Assembly: GCA_964036315.1 (NCBI GenBank)
Contig: OZ038485.1
Location: 73,819,548-73,883,547, forward strand
Direction of reading: 5' to 3'
Length of the DNA stretch: 64,000 nucleotides
Source: Acanthosepion esculentum
Taxonomy: Eukaryota > Mollusca > Cephalopoda > Sepiida > Sepiidae
Under the pieces are notes generated by a model. It saw only the letters and a list, made by a program, of their open reading frames with translations, was not told the DNA's origin and ran no database searches. The translations under genes and the position numbers were made by a program. This document shows, piece after piece, positions 26,355 to 39,899 of the stretch (the stretch's first letter is position 1; each line of letters starts with the position of its first letter).

Positions 26355-29300
26355 GTAATACAAAATGATGAAAATCAGAAGTACATATAAATAGATTTAT
26401 TTAGTTTTATACAAAATGATGAAAATCAGAAGTACAGATAAATAGATTTATTTAGTTTTATACAAAATGATGAAAATCAGATGTACATTTACATAGATTT
26501 ATTTAGTTTTATACAAAATGATGAAAATCAGATGTACATATAAATAGATTTATTTAGTTTTATACAAAATGATGAAAATCAGAAGTACATTTCCATAGAT
26601 TTATTTACTTTTATACAAAATGATGAAAATCAGAAGTACATATAAATAGATTTATTTACTTTTATGCAAAATGATGAAAATCAGAAGTACATTTCCATAG
26701 ACTTATTTAGTTTTATACAAAATGATGAAAAACAGAAGTACATATAAATAGATTTATTTAGTTTTATACAAAATGATGAAAATCAGAAGTACATATAAAT
26801 AGATTTATTTAGTTTTATACAAAATGATGAAAATCAGAAGTACATATAAATAGATTTTTTTAGTTTTATACAAAATGATGAAAATCAGAAGTACATATAA
26901 AAAGATTTATTTACTTTTATGCAAAATGATGAAAATCAGAAGTACATATAAATAAATTTATTTAGTTTTATACAAAATGATGAAAATCAGAAGAACATTT
27001 CTATAGATTTATTTAGTTTTATACAAAATGATGAAAATCAGAAGTACATATAAATAGATTTCTTTAGTATTATACAAAATGATGAAAATCAGAAGTACAT
27101 ATGAATAGATTTATTTTGTTTTATACAAAATGATGAAAATCAGAAGTACATTTCCATAGATTTATATAGTTTTATACAAAATGATGAAAATCAGAAGTAC
27201 ATTTCCATAGATCTATTTAGTTTTATACAAAATGATGAAAATCAGTAGTACATATAAATATATTTATTTAGTTTTATACATAATGGTTAAAATCAGCAGT
27301 ACATTTCCATAGATTTATTTAGTTTTATACAAAATGAGGAAAATCAGAAGTACATTTCCATAGATTTATTTAGTTTTATACAAAATGATGAAAATCAGAA
27401 GTACATATAAATATATTTATTTAGTTTTATACAAAATGATGAAAATCAGAAGTACATATAAATAGATTTATTTAGTTTTATACAAAATGATGAAAATCAG
27501 AAGTCCATTACCATAGATTTTTTAGTTTTATACAAAATGATGAAAATCAGAAGTACATATAAAAAGATTTATTTACTTTTATGCAAAATGATGAAAATCA
27601 GAAGTACATTTCCATAGATTTATTTAGTTTTATACAAAATGATGAAAATCAGATGTACATATAAAGAGATTTATTTAGTTTTATACAAAATGATTAAAAT
27701 CAGAAGTACATTTCCATAGATTTATTTAGTTTTATACAAAATGATGAAAATCAGAAGTACATATAAATAGATTTATTTAGTTTTATACAAAATGATGAAA
27801 ATAAGAAGTACATTTCCATAGATTTATTTAGTTTTATAGAAAATGATGAATATCAGAAGTACATATAAATAGATTTATTTAGTTTTATACAAAATGATGA
27901 AAATCAGATGAACATTTCCATAGATTTATTTAGTTTTATACAAAATGATGAGAATCAGAAGTACATATATATAGATTTATTTAGTTTTATACAAAATGCT
28001 GAAAATCAAAAGTACATATACATAGATTTATTTAGTTTTATACAAAATGATGAAAATCAGAAGTACATATAAATAGATTTATTTAGTTTTATACAAAATG
28101 GTGAAAATCAGAAGTACATTTCCATAGGTTTATTTAGTTTTATACAAAATGATGAAAATCAGAAGTACATTTCCATAGATTTATTTAGTTTTATACAAAA
28201 TGATGAAAATCAGATGTACATTTCCATAGATTTATTTAGTTTTATACAAAATTATGAAAATCAGAAGTACATTTCCATAGATTTATTTAGTAATACAAAA
28301 TGGTGAAAATCAGAAGTACATGTAAATAGATTTATTTAGTTTTATACAAAATGATGAAAATCAGAAGTACAGATAAATAGATTTATTTAGTTTTATACAA
28401 AATGATGAAAATCAGATGTACATTTACATAGATTTATTTAGTTTTATACAAAATGATGAAAATCAGATGTACATATAAATAGATTTATTTAGTTTTATAC
28501 AAAATGATGAAAATCAGAAGTACATTTCCATAGATTTATTTACTTTTATACAAAATGATGAAAATCAGAAGTACATATAAATAGATTTATTTACTTTTAT
28601 GCAAAATGATGAAAATCAGAAGTACATTTCCATAGATTTATTTAGTTTTATACAAAATGATGAAAAACAGAAGTACATATAAATAGATTTATTTAGTTTT
28701 ATACAAAATGATGAAAATCAGAAGTACATATAAATAGATTTATTTAGTTTTATACAAAATGATGAAAATCAGAAGTACATATAAATAGATTTTTTTAGTT
28801 TTATACAAAATGATGAAAATCAGAAGTACATATAAAAAGATTTATTTACTTTTATGCAAAATGATGAAAATCAGAAGTACATTTCCATAGATTTATTTAG
28901 TTTTATACAAAATGATGAAAATCAGAAGTACATATAAATAGATTTATTTAGTTTTATACAAAATGATGAAAATCAGAAGTACATATAAATAGATTTATTT
29001 AGTTTTATACAAAATGATGAAAATCAGAAGTACATATGAAAAGATTTATTTACTTTTATGCTAAATGATGAAAATCAGAAGTACATTTCCATAGATTTAT
29101 TTAGTTTTATACAAAATGATGAAAATCAGATGTACATATAAATATATTTATTTAGTTTTATACAACATGATGAAAATCAGAAGTACATATAAATAGATTT
29201 ATTTAGTTTTATACAAAATCATGAAAATCAGAAGTACATATAAATAGATTTATTTAGTTTTATACAAAATGATGAAAATAAGAAGTACATTTCCATAGAT

Positions 29301-32300
29301 TTATTTAGTTTTATAGAAAATGATGAATATCAGAAGTACATATAAATAGATTTATTTAGTTTTATACAAAATGATGAAAATCAGAAGAACATTTCCATAG
29401 ATTTATTTAGTTTTATACAAAATGATGAGAATCAGAAGTACATATATATAGATTTATTTAGTTTTATACAAAATGATGAAAATCAGAAGTACATATAAAT
29501 AGATTTATTTAGTTTTATACAAAATGAAGAAAATCAGAAGTACATATAAATAGATTTATTTAGTTTTATACAAAATGGTGAAAATCAGAAGTACATTTCC
29601 ATAGGTTTATTTAGTTTTATACAAAATGATGAAAATCAGAAGTACATTTCCATAGATTTATTTAGTTTCATACAAAATGATGAAAATCAGATGTACATTT
29701 CCATAGATTTATTTAGTTTTATACAAAATTATGAAAATCAGAAGTACATTTCCATAGATTTATTTAGTAATACAAAATGATGAAAATCAGAAGTACATAT
29801 AAATAGATTTATTTAGTTTTATACAAAATGATGAAAATCAGAAGTACAGATAAATCGATTTATTTAGTTTTATACAAAATGATGAAAATCAGATGTACAT
29901 TTACATAGATTTATTTAGTTTTATACAAAATGATGAAAATCAGATGTACATATAAATAGATTTATTTAGTTTTATACAAAATGATTAAAATCAGAAGTAC
30001 ATTTCCATAGATTTATTTACTTTTATACAAAATGATGAAAATCAGATGTACATATAAATAGATTTATTTACTTTTATGCAAAATGATGAAAATCAGAAGT
30101 ACATTTCCATAGATTTATTTAGTTTTATACAAAATGATGAAAATCAGAAGTACATATAAATAGATTTATTTAGTTTTATACAAAATGATTAAAATCAGAA
30201 GTACATTTCCATAGATTTATTTAGTTTTATACAAAATGATGAAAATCAGAAGTACATATAAATTAATTTATTTAGTTTTATACAAAATGATGAAAATCAG
30301 AAGAACATTTCTATAGATTTATTTAATTTTATACAAAATGATGAAAATCAGAAGTACATATAAATAGATTTCTTTAGTATTATACAAAATGATGAAAATC
30401 AGAAGTACATATGAATAGATTTATTTTGTTTTATACAAAATGATGAAAATCAGAAGTACATTTCCATAGATTTATATAGTTTTATACAAAATGATGAAAA
30501 TCAGAAGTACATTTCCATAGATCTATTTAGTTTTATACAAAATGATGAAAATCAGTAGTACATATAAATATATTTATTTAGTTTTATACATAATGGTTAA
30601 AATCAGCAGTACATTTCCATAGATTTATTTAGTTTTATACAAAATGAGGAAAATCAGAAGTACATTTCCATAGATTTATTTAGTTTTATACAAAATGATG
30701 AAAATCAGAAGTACATATAAATATATTTATTTAGTTTTATACAAAATGATGAAAATCAGAAGTACATATAAATAGATTTATTTAGTTTTATACAAAATGA
30801 TGAAAATCAGAAGTACATATAAATAGATTTATTTAGTTTTATACAAAATGATGAAAATCAGAAGTACATATAAATAGATTTATTTAGTTTTATACAAAAT
30901 GATGAAAATAAGAAGTACATTTCCATAGATTTATTTAGTTTTATAGAAAATGATGAATATCAGAAGTACATATAAATAGATATATTTAGTTTTATACAAA
31001 ATGATGAAAATCAGATGAACATTTCCATAGATTTATTTAGTTTTATACAAAATGATGAGAATCAGAAGTACATATATATAGATTTATTTAGTTTTATACA
31101 AAATGCTGAAAATCAAAAGTACATATACATAGATTTATTTAGTTTTATACAAAATGATGAAAATCAGAAGTACATATAAATAGATTTATTTAGTTTTATA
31201 CAAAATGGTGAAAATCAGAAGTACATTTCCATAGGTTTATTTAGTTTTATACAAAATGATGAAAATCAGAAGTACATTTCCATAGATTTATTTAGTTTTA
31301 TACAAAATGATGAAAATCAGATGTACATTTCCATAGATTTATTTAGTTTTATACAAAATTATGAAAATCAGAAGTACATTTCCATAGATTTATTTAGTAA
31401 TACAAAATGATGAAAATCAGAAGTACATGTAAATAGATTTAATTAGTTTTATACAAAATGATGAAAATCAGAAGTACAGATAAATAGATTTATTTAGTTT
31501 TATACAAAATGATGAAAATCAGATGTACATTTACATAGATTTATTTAGTTTTATACAAAATGATGAAAATCAGATGTACATATAAATAGATTTATTTAGT
31601 TTTATACAAAATGATGAAAATCAGAAGTACATTTCCATAGATTTATTTACTTTTATACAAAATGATGAAAATCAGAAGTACATATAAATAGATTTATTTA
31701 CTTTTATGCAAAATGATGAAAATCAGAAGTACATTTCCATAGATTTATTTAGTTTTATACAAAATGATGAAAAACAGAAGTACATATAAATAGATTTATT
31801 TAGTTTTATACAAAATGATGAAAATCAGAAGTACATATAAATAGATTTATTTAGTTTTATACAAAATGATGAAAATCAGAAGTACATATAAATAGATTTT
31901 TTTAGTTTTATACAAAATGATGAAAATCAGAAGTACATATAAAAAGATTTATTTACTTTTATGCAAAATGATGAAAATCAGAAGTACATTTCCATAGATT
32001 TATTTAGTTTTATACAAAATGATGAAAATCAGAAGTACATATAAATAGATTTATTTAGTTTTATACAAAATGATGAAAATCAGAAGTACATATAAATAGA
32101 TTTATTTAGTTTTATACAAAATGATGAAAATCAGAAGTACATATGAAAAGATTTATTTACTTTTATGCTAAATGATGAAAATCAGAAGTACATTTCCATA
32201 GATTTATTTAGTTTTATACAAAATGATGAAAATCAGATGTACATATAAATATATTTATTTAGTTTTATACAACATGATGAAAATCAGAAGTACATATAAA

Positions 32301-33956
32301 TAGATTTATTTAGTTTTATACAAAATCATGAAAATCAGAAGTACATATAAATAGATTTATTTAGTTTTATACAAAATGATGAAAATAAGAAGTACATTTC
32401 CATAGATTTATTTAGTTTTATAGAAAATGATGAATATCAGAAGTACATATAAATAGATTTATTTAGTTTTATACAAAATGATGAAAATCAGAAGAACATT
32501 TCCATAGATTTATTTAGTTTTATACAAAATGATGAGAATCAGAAGTACATATATATAGATTTATTTAGTTTTATACAAAATGATGAAAATCAGAAGTACA
32601 TATAAATAGATTTATTTAGTTTTATACAAAATGAAGAAAATCAGAAGTACATATAAATAGATTTATTTAGTTTTATACAAAATGGTGAAAATCAGAAGTA
32701 CATTTCCATAGGTTTATTTAGTTTTATACAAAATGATGAAAATCAGAAGTACATTTCCATAGATTTATTTAGTTTCATACAAAATGATGAAAATCAGATG
32801 TACATTTCCATAGATTTATTTAGTTTTATACAAAATTATGAAAATCAGAAGTACATTTCCATAGATTTATTTAGTAATACAAAATGATGAAAATCAGAAG
32901 TACATATAAATAGATTTATTTAGTTTTATACAAAATGATGAAAATCAGAAGTACAGATAAATCGATTTATTTAGTTTTATACAAAATGATGAAAATCAGA
33001 TGTACATTTACATAGATTTATTTAGTTTTATACAAAATGATGAAAATCAGATGTACATATAAATAGATTTATTTAGTTTTATACAAAATGATTAAAATCA
33101 GAAGTACATTTCCATAGATTTATTTACTTTTATACAAAATGATGAAAATCAGAAGTACATATAAATAGATTTATTTACTTTTATGCAAAATGATGAAAAT
33201 CAGAAGTACATTTCCATAGATTTATTTAGTTTTATACAAAATGATGAAAATCAGAAGTACATATAAATTAATTTATTTAGTTTTATACAAAATGATGAAA
33301 ATCAGAAGAACATTTCTATAGATTTATTTAGTTTTATACAAAATGATGAAAATCAGAAGTACATATAAATAGATTTCTTTAGTATTATACAAAATGATGA
33401 AAATCAGAAGTACATATAAATAGATTTATTTAGTTTTATACAAAATGATGAAAATAAGAAGTACATTTCCATAGATTTATTTAGTTTTATAGAAAATGAT
33501 GAATATCAGAAGTACATATAAATAGATTTATTTAGTTTTATACAAAATGATGAAAATCAGAAGAACATTTCCATAGATTTATTTAGTTTTATACAAAATG
33601 ATGAGAATCAGAAGTACATATATATAGATTTATTTAGTTTTATACAAAATGATGAAAATCAGAAGTACATATAAATAGATTTATTTAGTTTTATACAAAA
33701 TGAAGAAAATCAGAAGTACATATAAATAGATTTATTTAGTTTTATACAAAATGGTGAAAATCAGAAGTACATTTCCATAGGTTTATTTAGTTTTATACAA
33801 AATGATGAAAATCAGAAGTACATTTCCATAGATTTATTTAGTTTCATACAAAATGATGAAAATCAGATGTACATTTCCATAGATTTATTTAGTTTTGTAC
33901 AAAATTATGAAAATCAGAAGTACATTTCCATAGATTTATTTAGTAATACAAAATGA
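26355..33956 (+). repeat. 49-bp monomers with AGTAATAC junction (six copies)
   Basis: In these copies AGTTTTATAC is replaced by AGTAATAC, a net loss of 2 bp, so the monomer is 49 bp. They lie at 26355, 28290, 29767, 31397, 32874 and 33943 (position of the G in AGTAATAC). They shift the 51-bp register and break the open frame of B monomers. They are rare and identical in form, so they probably descend from one event spread by higher-order duplication, and they make reliable markers. Confidence 0.9.
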
Positions 33957-34503
33957 TGAAAATCAGAAGTACATATAAATAGATTTATTTAGTTTTATAC
34001 AAAATGATGAAAATCAGTAGTACATATAAATATATTTATTTAGTTTTATACATAATGGTTAAAATCAGCAGTACATTTCCATAGATTTATTTAGTTTTAT
34101 ACAAAATGAGGAAAATCAGAAGTACATTTCCATAGATTTATTTAGTTTTATACAAAATGATGAAAATCAGAAGTACATATAAATATATTTATTTAGTTTT
34201 ATACAAAATGATGAAAATCAGAAGTACATATAAATAGATTTATTTAGTTTTATACAAAATGATGAAAATCAGAAGTACATTACCATAGATTTTTTAGTTT
34301 TATACAAAATGATGAAAATCAGAAGTACATATAAAAAGATTTATTTACTTTTATGCAAAATGATGAAAATCAGAAGTACATTTCCATAGATTTCTTTAGT
34401 TTTATACAAAATGATGAAAATCAGATGTACATATAAAGAGATTTATTTAGTTTTATACAAAATGATTAAAATCAGAAGTACATTTCCATAGATTTATTTA
34501 GTT
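28290..34503 (+). repeat. 61-mer (3,107-bp) tandem pair inside the large domain
   Basis: The AGTAATAC marker (49-bp monomer) lies at 28290, 29767, 31397 and 32874. Intervals of 1,477, 1,630 and 1,477 bp are 29, 32 and 29 monomers, each less 2 bp. Marker one to three and two to four are both exactly 3,107 bp, so a 61-monomer unit is repeated. A rearrangement interrupts the second copy: a further AGTAATAC lies at 33943, 21 monomers after the fourth. The right limit is the nominal end of a second full unit and is uncertain. Confidence 0.75.
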
Positions 34504-34600
34504 TTATACAAAATGATGAAAATCAGAAGTACATATAAATAAATTTATTTAGTTTTATGCAAAATGATGAAAATCGTAAGTACATATAAATAGATTTATA

Positions 34601-37600
34601 TAGTTTTATACAAAATGATGAAAATCAGAAGTACATTTCCATAAATTTATATAGTTTTATACAAAATGATGAAAATCAGAAGTACATTTCCATAGATTTA
34701 TTTAGTTTTATACAAAATGATTAAAATCAGAAGTACATATAAATAGATTTATTTAGTTTTATACAAAATGATGAAAATCAGAAGTACATTTCCATAGATT
34801 TATTTAGTTTTATAGAAAATGATGAAAATCAGAAGTACATATAAATAGATTTATTTAATTTTATACAAAGTGATGAAAATCAGAAGAACATTTCCATAGA
34901 TTTATAGGGTTTTATACAAAATGATGAGAATCAGAAGTACATATATATAGATTTATTTAGTTTTATACAAAATGATGAAAATCAGAAGTACACATATATA
35001 GATTTATTTAGTTTTATACAAAATTATGAAAATCAGAAGTACATTTCCATAGATTAATTTAGTTATACAAAATTAATAAAATCAGAAGTACATATAAATA
35101 GATTTATTTAGTTTCATACAAAATGATGAAAATCAGAAGTACAGATAAATAGATTTATTTAGTTTTACACAAAATGATGAAAATCAGATGTACATTTACA
35201 TAGATTTATTTAGTTTTATACAAAATGATGAAAATCAGAAGTACATTTCCATAGATTTATTTACTTTTATACAAAATGATGAAAATCAGAAGTACATATA
35301 AATAGATTTATTTAGTTTTATACAAAATGATGAAAATCAGAAGTACATTTCCATAGATTTATTTTGTTTCATACAAAATGATGAAAATCAGAAGTACATA
35401 TAAATAGATTTATTTAGTTTTATACAAAATGATGAAAATCAGATGTACATATAAATAGATTTATTTAGTTTTATACAAAATGATGAAAATCAGAAGTACA
35501 TATAAATAGATTTATTTAGTTTTATACAAAATGATGAAAATCAGAAGTACATTTCCATAGATTTATTTACTTTTATACAAAATGATGAAAATCAGAAGTA
35601 CATATAAATAGATTTATTTACTTTTATGCAAAATGATGAAAATCAGAAGTACATTTCCATAGATTTATTTAGTTTTATACAAAATGATTAAAATCAGAAG
35701 TACATATAAATAGATTTATTTAGTTTTATACAAAATGATGAAAATCAGAAGTACATATAAATAGATTTATTTAGTTTTATACAAAATGATGAAAATCAGA
35801 AGTACATATAAATAGATTTATTTAGTTTTATACAAAATGATGAAAATCAGAAGTACATATAAATAGATTTTTTTAGTTTTATACAAAATGATGAAAATCA
35901 GAAGTACATATGAAAAGATTTATTTACTTTTATGCAAAATGATGAAAATCAGAAGTACATTTCCATAGATTTATTTAGTTTTATACAAAATGATGAAAAT
36001 CAGAAGTACATATAAATATATTTATTTAGTTTTATACAAAATGATGAAAATCAGAAGTACATATAAATAGATTTATTTAGTTTTATACAAAATGAAGAAA
36101 ATCAGAAGTACATATAAATAGATTTATTTAGTTTTATACAAAATGGTGAAAATCAGAAGTACATTTCCATAGGTTTATTTAGTTTTATACAAAATGATGA
36201 AAATCAGAAGTACATTTCCATAGATTTATTTAGTTTTATACAAAATGATGAAAATCAGATGTACATATAAAGAGATTTATTTAGTTTTATACAAAATGAT
36301 TAAAATCAGGAGTACATTTCCATAGATTTATTTAGTTTTATACAAAATGATGAAAATCATAAGTACATATAAATAAATTTATTTAGTTTTATGCAAAATG
36401 ATGAAAATCGTAAGTCCATATAAATAGATTTATATAGTTTTATACAAAATGATGAAAATCAGAAGTACATTACCATAAATTTATATAGTTTTATACAAAA
36501 TGATGAAAATCAGAAGTACATTTCCATAGATTTATTTAGTTTTATACAAAATGATGAAAATCAGAAGTACACATATATAGATTTATTTAGTTTTATACAA
36601 AATGATGAAAATCAGAAGTACATTTCCATAGATTTATTTAGTTTTATACAAAATGATGAAAATCAGAAGTACACATATATAGATTTATTTAGTTTTATAC
36701 AAAATGATGAAAATCAGAATTACATATATATAGATTTATTTAGTTTTATACAAAATGATGAAAATCAGAAGTACATATATATAGATTTATTTAGTTTTAT
36801 ACAAAATGATGAAAATCAGAAGTACATATAAATAGATTTATTTAGTTTTATACAAAATGATGAAAATCAGAAGGACATATAAATAGATTTATTTACTTTT
36901 ATACAAAATGATGAAAATCAGAAGTACATATATATAGATTTATTTAGTTTTATACAAAATGATGAGAATCAGAAGTACATATAAATAGATTTATTTATTT
37001 TTATACAAAATTATGAAAATCAGAAGTACATATAAATAGATTTATTTAGTTTTATACAAAATGATGAAAATCAGAAGTACATATAAATAGATTTATTTAG
37101 TTTTATACAAAATGGTGAAAATCAGAAGTATATTTCCATAGATTTATTTAGTTTTATACAAAATGATGAAAATCAGAAGTACATTTCCATAGATTTATTT
37201 AGTTTTATACAAAATGATGAAAATCAGATGTACATATAAAGAGATTTATTTAGTTTTATACAAAATGATTTAAATCAGAAGTACATTTCCCTAGATTTAT
37301 TTAGTTTTATACAAAATGATGAAAATCAGAAGTACATATAAATAGATTTATTTAGTTTTATAAAAAATGATGAAAATCATAAGTATATATATATAGATTT
37401 ATATAGTTTAATACAAAATGATGAAAATCAGAAGTACATTTCCATAGATTTATTTAGTTATACAAAATGATGAAAATCAGAAGTACATATAAATAGATTT
37501 ATTTAGTTTTATACAAAATGATGAAAATCAGAAGTACAGATAAATAGATTTATTTAGTTTTATACAAAATGATGAAAATCAGATGTACATTTACATAGAT

Positions 37601-39899
37601 TTATTTAGTTTTATACAAAATGATGAAAATCAGAAGTACATTTCCATAGATTTATTTACTTTTATACAAAATGATGAAAATCAGAAGTACATATAAATAG
37701 ATTTATTTAGTTTTATACAAAATGATGAAAATCAGAAGTACATGTCCATAGATTTATTTTGTTTCATACAAAATGATGAAAATCAGAAGTACAGATAAAT
37801 AGATTTATTTAGTTTTATACAAAATGATGAAAATCAGATGTACATATAAATAGATTTATTTAGTTTTATACAAAATGATGAAAATCAGAAGTACATATAA
37901 ATAGATTTATTTAGTTTTATACAAAATGATGAAAATTAGAAGTACATTTCCATAGATTTATTTACTTTTATACAAAATGATGAAAATCAGAAGTACATAT
38001 AAATAGATTTATTTACTTTTATGCAAAATGATGAAAATCAGAAGTACATTTCCATAGATTTATTTAGTTTTATAGAAAATGATGAAAATCAGAAGTACAT
38101 ATAAATAGATTTATTTAGTTTTATACAAAATGATGAAAATCAGAAGTACATATAAATAGATTTATTTGGTTTTATACAAAATGATGAAAATCAGAAGTAC
38201 ATATAAAAAGATTTTTTTAGTTTTATACAAAATGATGAAAATCAGAAGTACATATAAAAAGATTTATTTACTTTTATGCAAAATGATGAAAATCAGAAGT
38301 ACATTTCCATAGATTTATTTAGTTTTATACAAAATGATGAAAATCAGAAGTACATATAAATAGATTTATTTAGTTTTATACAAAATGGTGAAAATCAGAA
38401 GTACATTTCCATAGATTTATTTAGTTTTATACAAAATGATGAAAATCATATGTACATATAAATAAATTTATTTAGTTTTATGCAAAATGATGAAAATCGT
38501 AAGTACATATAAATAGATTTATATAGTTTTATACAAAATGATGAAAATCAGAAGTACATTTCCATAAATTTATATAGTTTTATACAAAATGATGAAAATC
38601 AGAAGTACATATAAATATATTTATTTAGTTTTATACAAAATGATGAAAATCAGAAGTACATATAAATAGATTTATATAGTTTTATACAAAATGATGAAAA
38701 TCAGAAGTACATTTCCATAGATTTATTTAGTTTTATACAAAATGATGAAAATCAGAAGTACATATAAATATATTTATTTAGTTTTATACAATATGATGAA
38801 AATCAGAAGTACATATAAATAGATTTATTTAGTTTTATACAAAATGATGAAAATCAGAAGTACATTTCCATAGATTTATTTACTTTATACAAAATGATGA
38901 AAATCAGATGTACATATAAAGAGATTTATTTAGTTTTATACAAAATGATTAAAATCAGAAGTACATTTCCATAGATTTATTTAGTTTTATACAAAATGAT
39001 GAAAATCAGAAGTACATATAAATAAATTTATTTAGTTTTATGCAAAATGATGAAAATCGTAAGTACATATAAATAGATTTATATAGTTTTATACAAAATG
39101 ATGAAAATCAGAAGTACATTACCATAAATTTATATAGTTTTATACAAAATGATGAAAATCAGAAGTACATTTCCATAGATTTATTTAGTTTTATACAAAA
39201 TGATTAAAATCAGAAGTACACATATATAGATTTATTTAGTTCTATACAAAATGATGAAAATCGGAAGTACATTTCCATAGATTTATTTAGTTTTATACAA
39301 AATGATGAAAATCAGAAGTACATATAAATAGATTTATTTAGTTTTATACAAAATGATGAAAATCAGAAGTACATATAAATAGATTTATTTAGTTTTATAC
39401 AAAATGATGAAAATCAGAAGTACATATAAATAGATTTATTTAGTTTTATACAAAATGATGAAAATCAGAAGTACATTTCCATAGATTTATTTAGTTTTAT
39501 ACAAAATGATGAAAATCAGAAGTACATATAAATATATTTATTTAGTTTTATACAAAATGATGAAAATCAGAAGTACATATAAATAGATTTCTTTAGTTTT
39601 ATACAAAATGATGAAAATCAGAAGTACATATAAATAGATTTATTTAGTTTTATACAAAATGATGAAAATCAGAAGTACATATAAATAGATTTATTTAGTT
39701 TTATACAAAATGGTGAAAATCAGAAGTACATTTCCATAGCTTTATTTAGTTTTATACAAAATGATGAAAATCAGAAGTACATTACCATAGATTTATTTAG
39801 TTTTATACAAAATGATGAAAATCAGATGTACATATAAAGAGATTTATTTAGTTTTATACAAAATGATTAAAATCAGGAGTACATTTCCATAGATTTATT
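34601..39899 (+). repeat. Higher-order repeats marked by AATCGTAAG
   Basis: The rare AATCGTAAG monomer (C at 34575, 36409, 38498 and 39058) recurs at intervals of 36, 41 and 11 monomers after allowing for indels of 2, 2 and 1 bp. It sits in a linked string with AAATAAATTT, TTTTATGC and TATATAG monomers. A 50-bp monomer (TTACTTTATAC) lies near 38880. The stretch 36424-36828 is unusually rich in B-like and ATATATAG monomers. No gene is seen. Confidence 0.82.
36424..36828 (+). other. Longest open frame noticed, 135 codons without an ATG; not called as a gene
   Basis: Between in-frame TAA codons at 36421-36423 and 36829-36831 lie 405 bases, almost eight monomers, without a stop. The monomers carry TACCA, TTCCA or ATATA/CATATATAG in place of the A-type TAA, so each encodes a variant of QNDENQKYISIDLFSFI. 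There is no in-frame ATG, no plausible promoter or unique flank, and the monomers are ordinary array members. The open frame follows directly from the repeat length being a multiple of 3 and from a local shortage of type A copies. I regard it as non-coding. Confidence 0.9.

Larger units (their letters stand above)
24300..34600 (+). repeat. Large higher-order repeat domain with periods of 57-68 monomers
   Basis: The CATAATGGTTAAAATCAGCAG monomer occurs at 24377, 27279, 30589 and 34051. These intervals are 2,902, 3,310 and 3,462 bp, equal to 57, 65 and 68 monomers after subtracting the indels seen in each interval. Shared markers in order include TCATTACCATAGATTTTTTAG (1-bp deletion, near 24610, 27510 and 34270), GAGAATCAG with ATATATAG, GCTGAAAATCAAAAG, TAGGTTT and the 49-bp TAATAC monomers. 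Units differ by gain or loss of whole sub-blocks and are less uniform than the 68-mer at the left end. Confidence 0.85.

Noticed and set aside
36424..36828. 135-codon open frame as a protein-coding gene
   Set aside because: It has no in-frame ATG, consists of ordinary satellite monomers, and is open only because the repeat length is a multiple of 3 and type A copies are locally absent.
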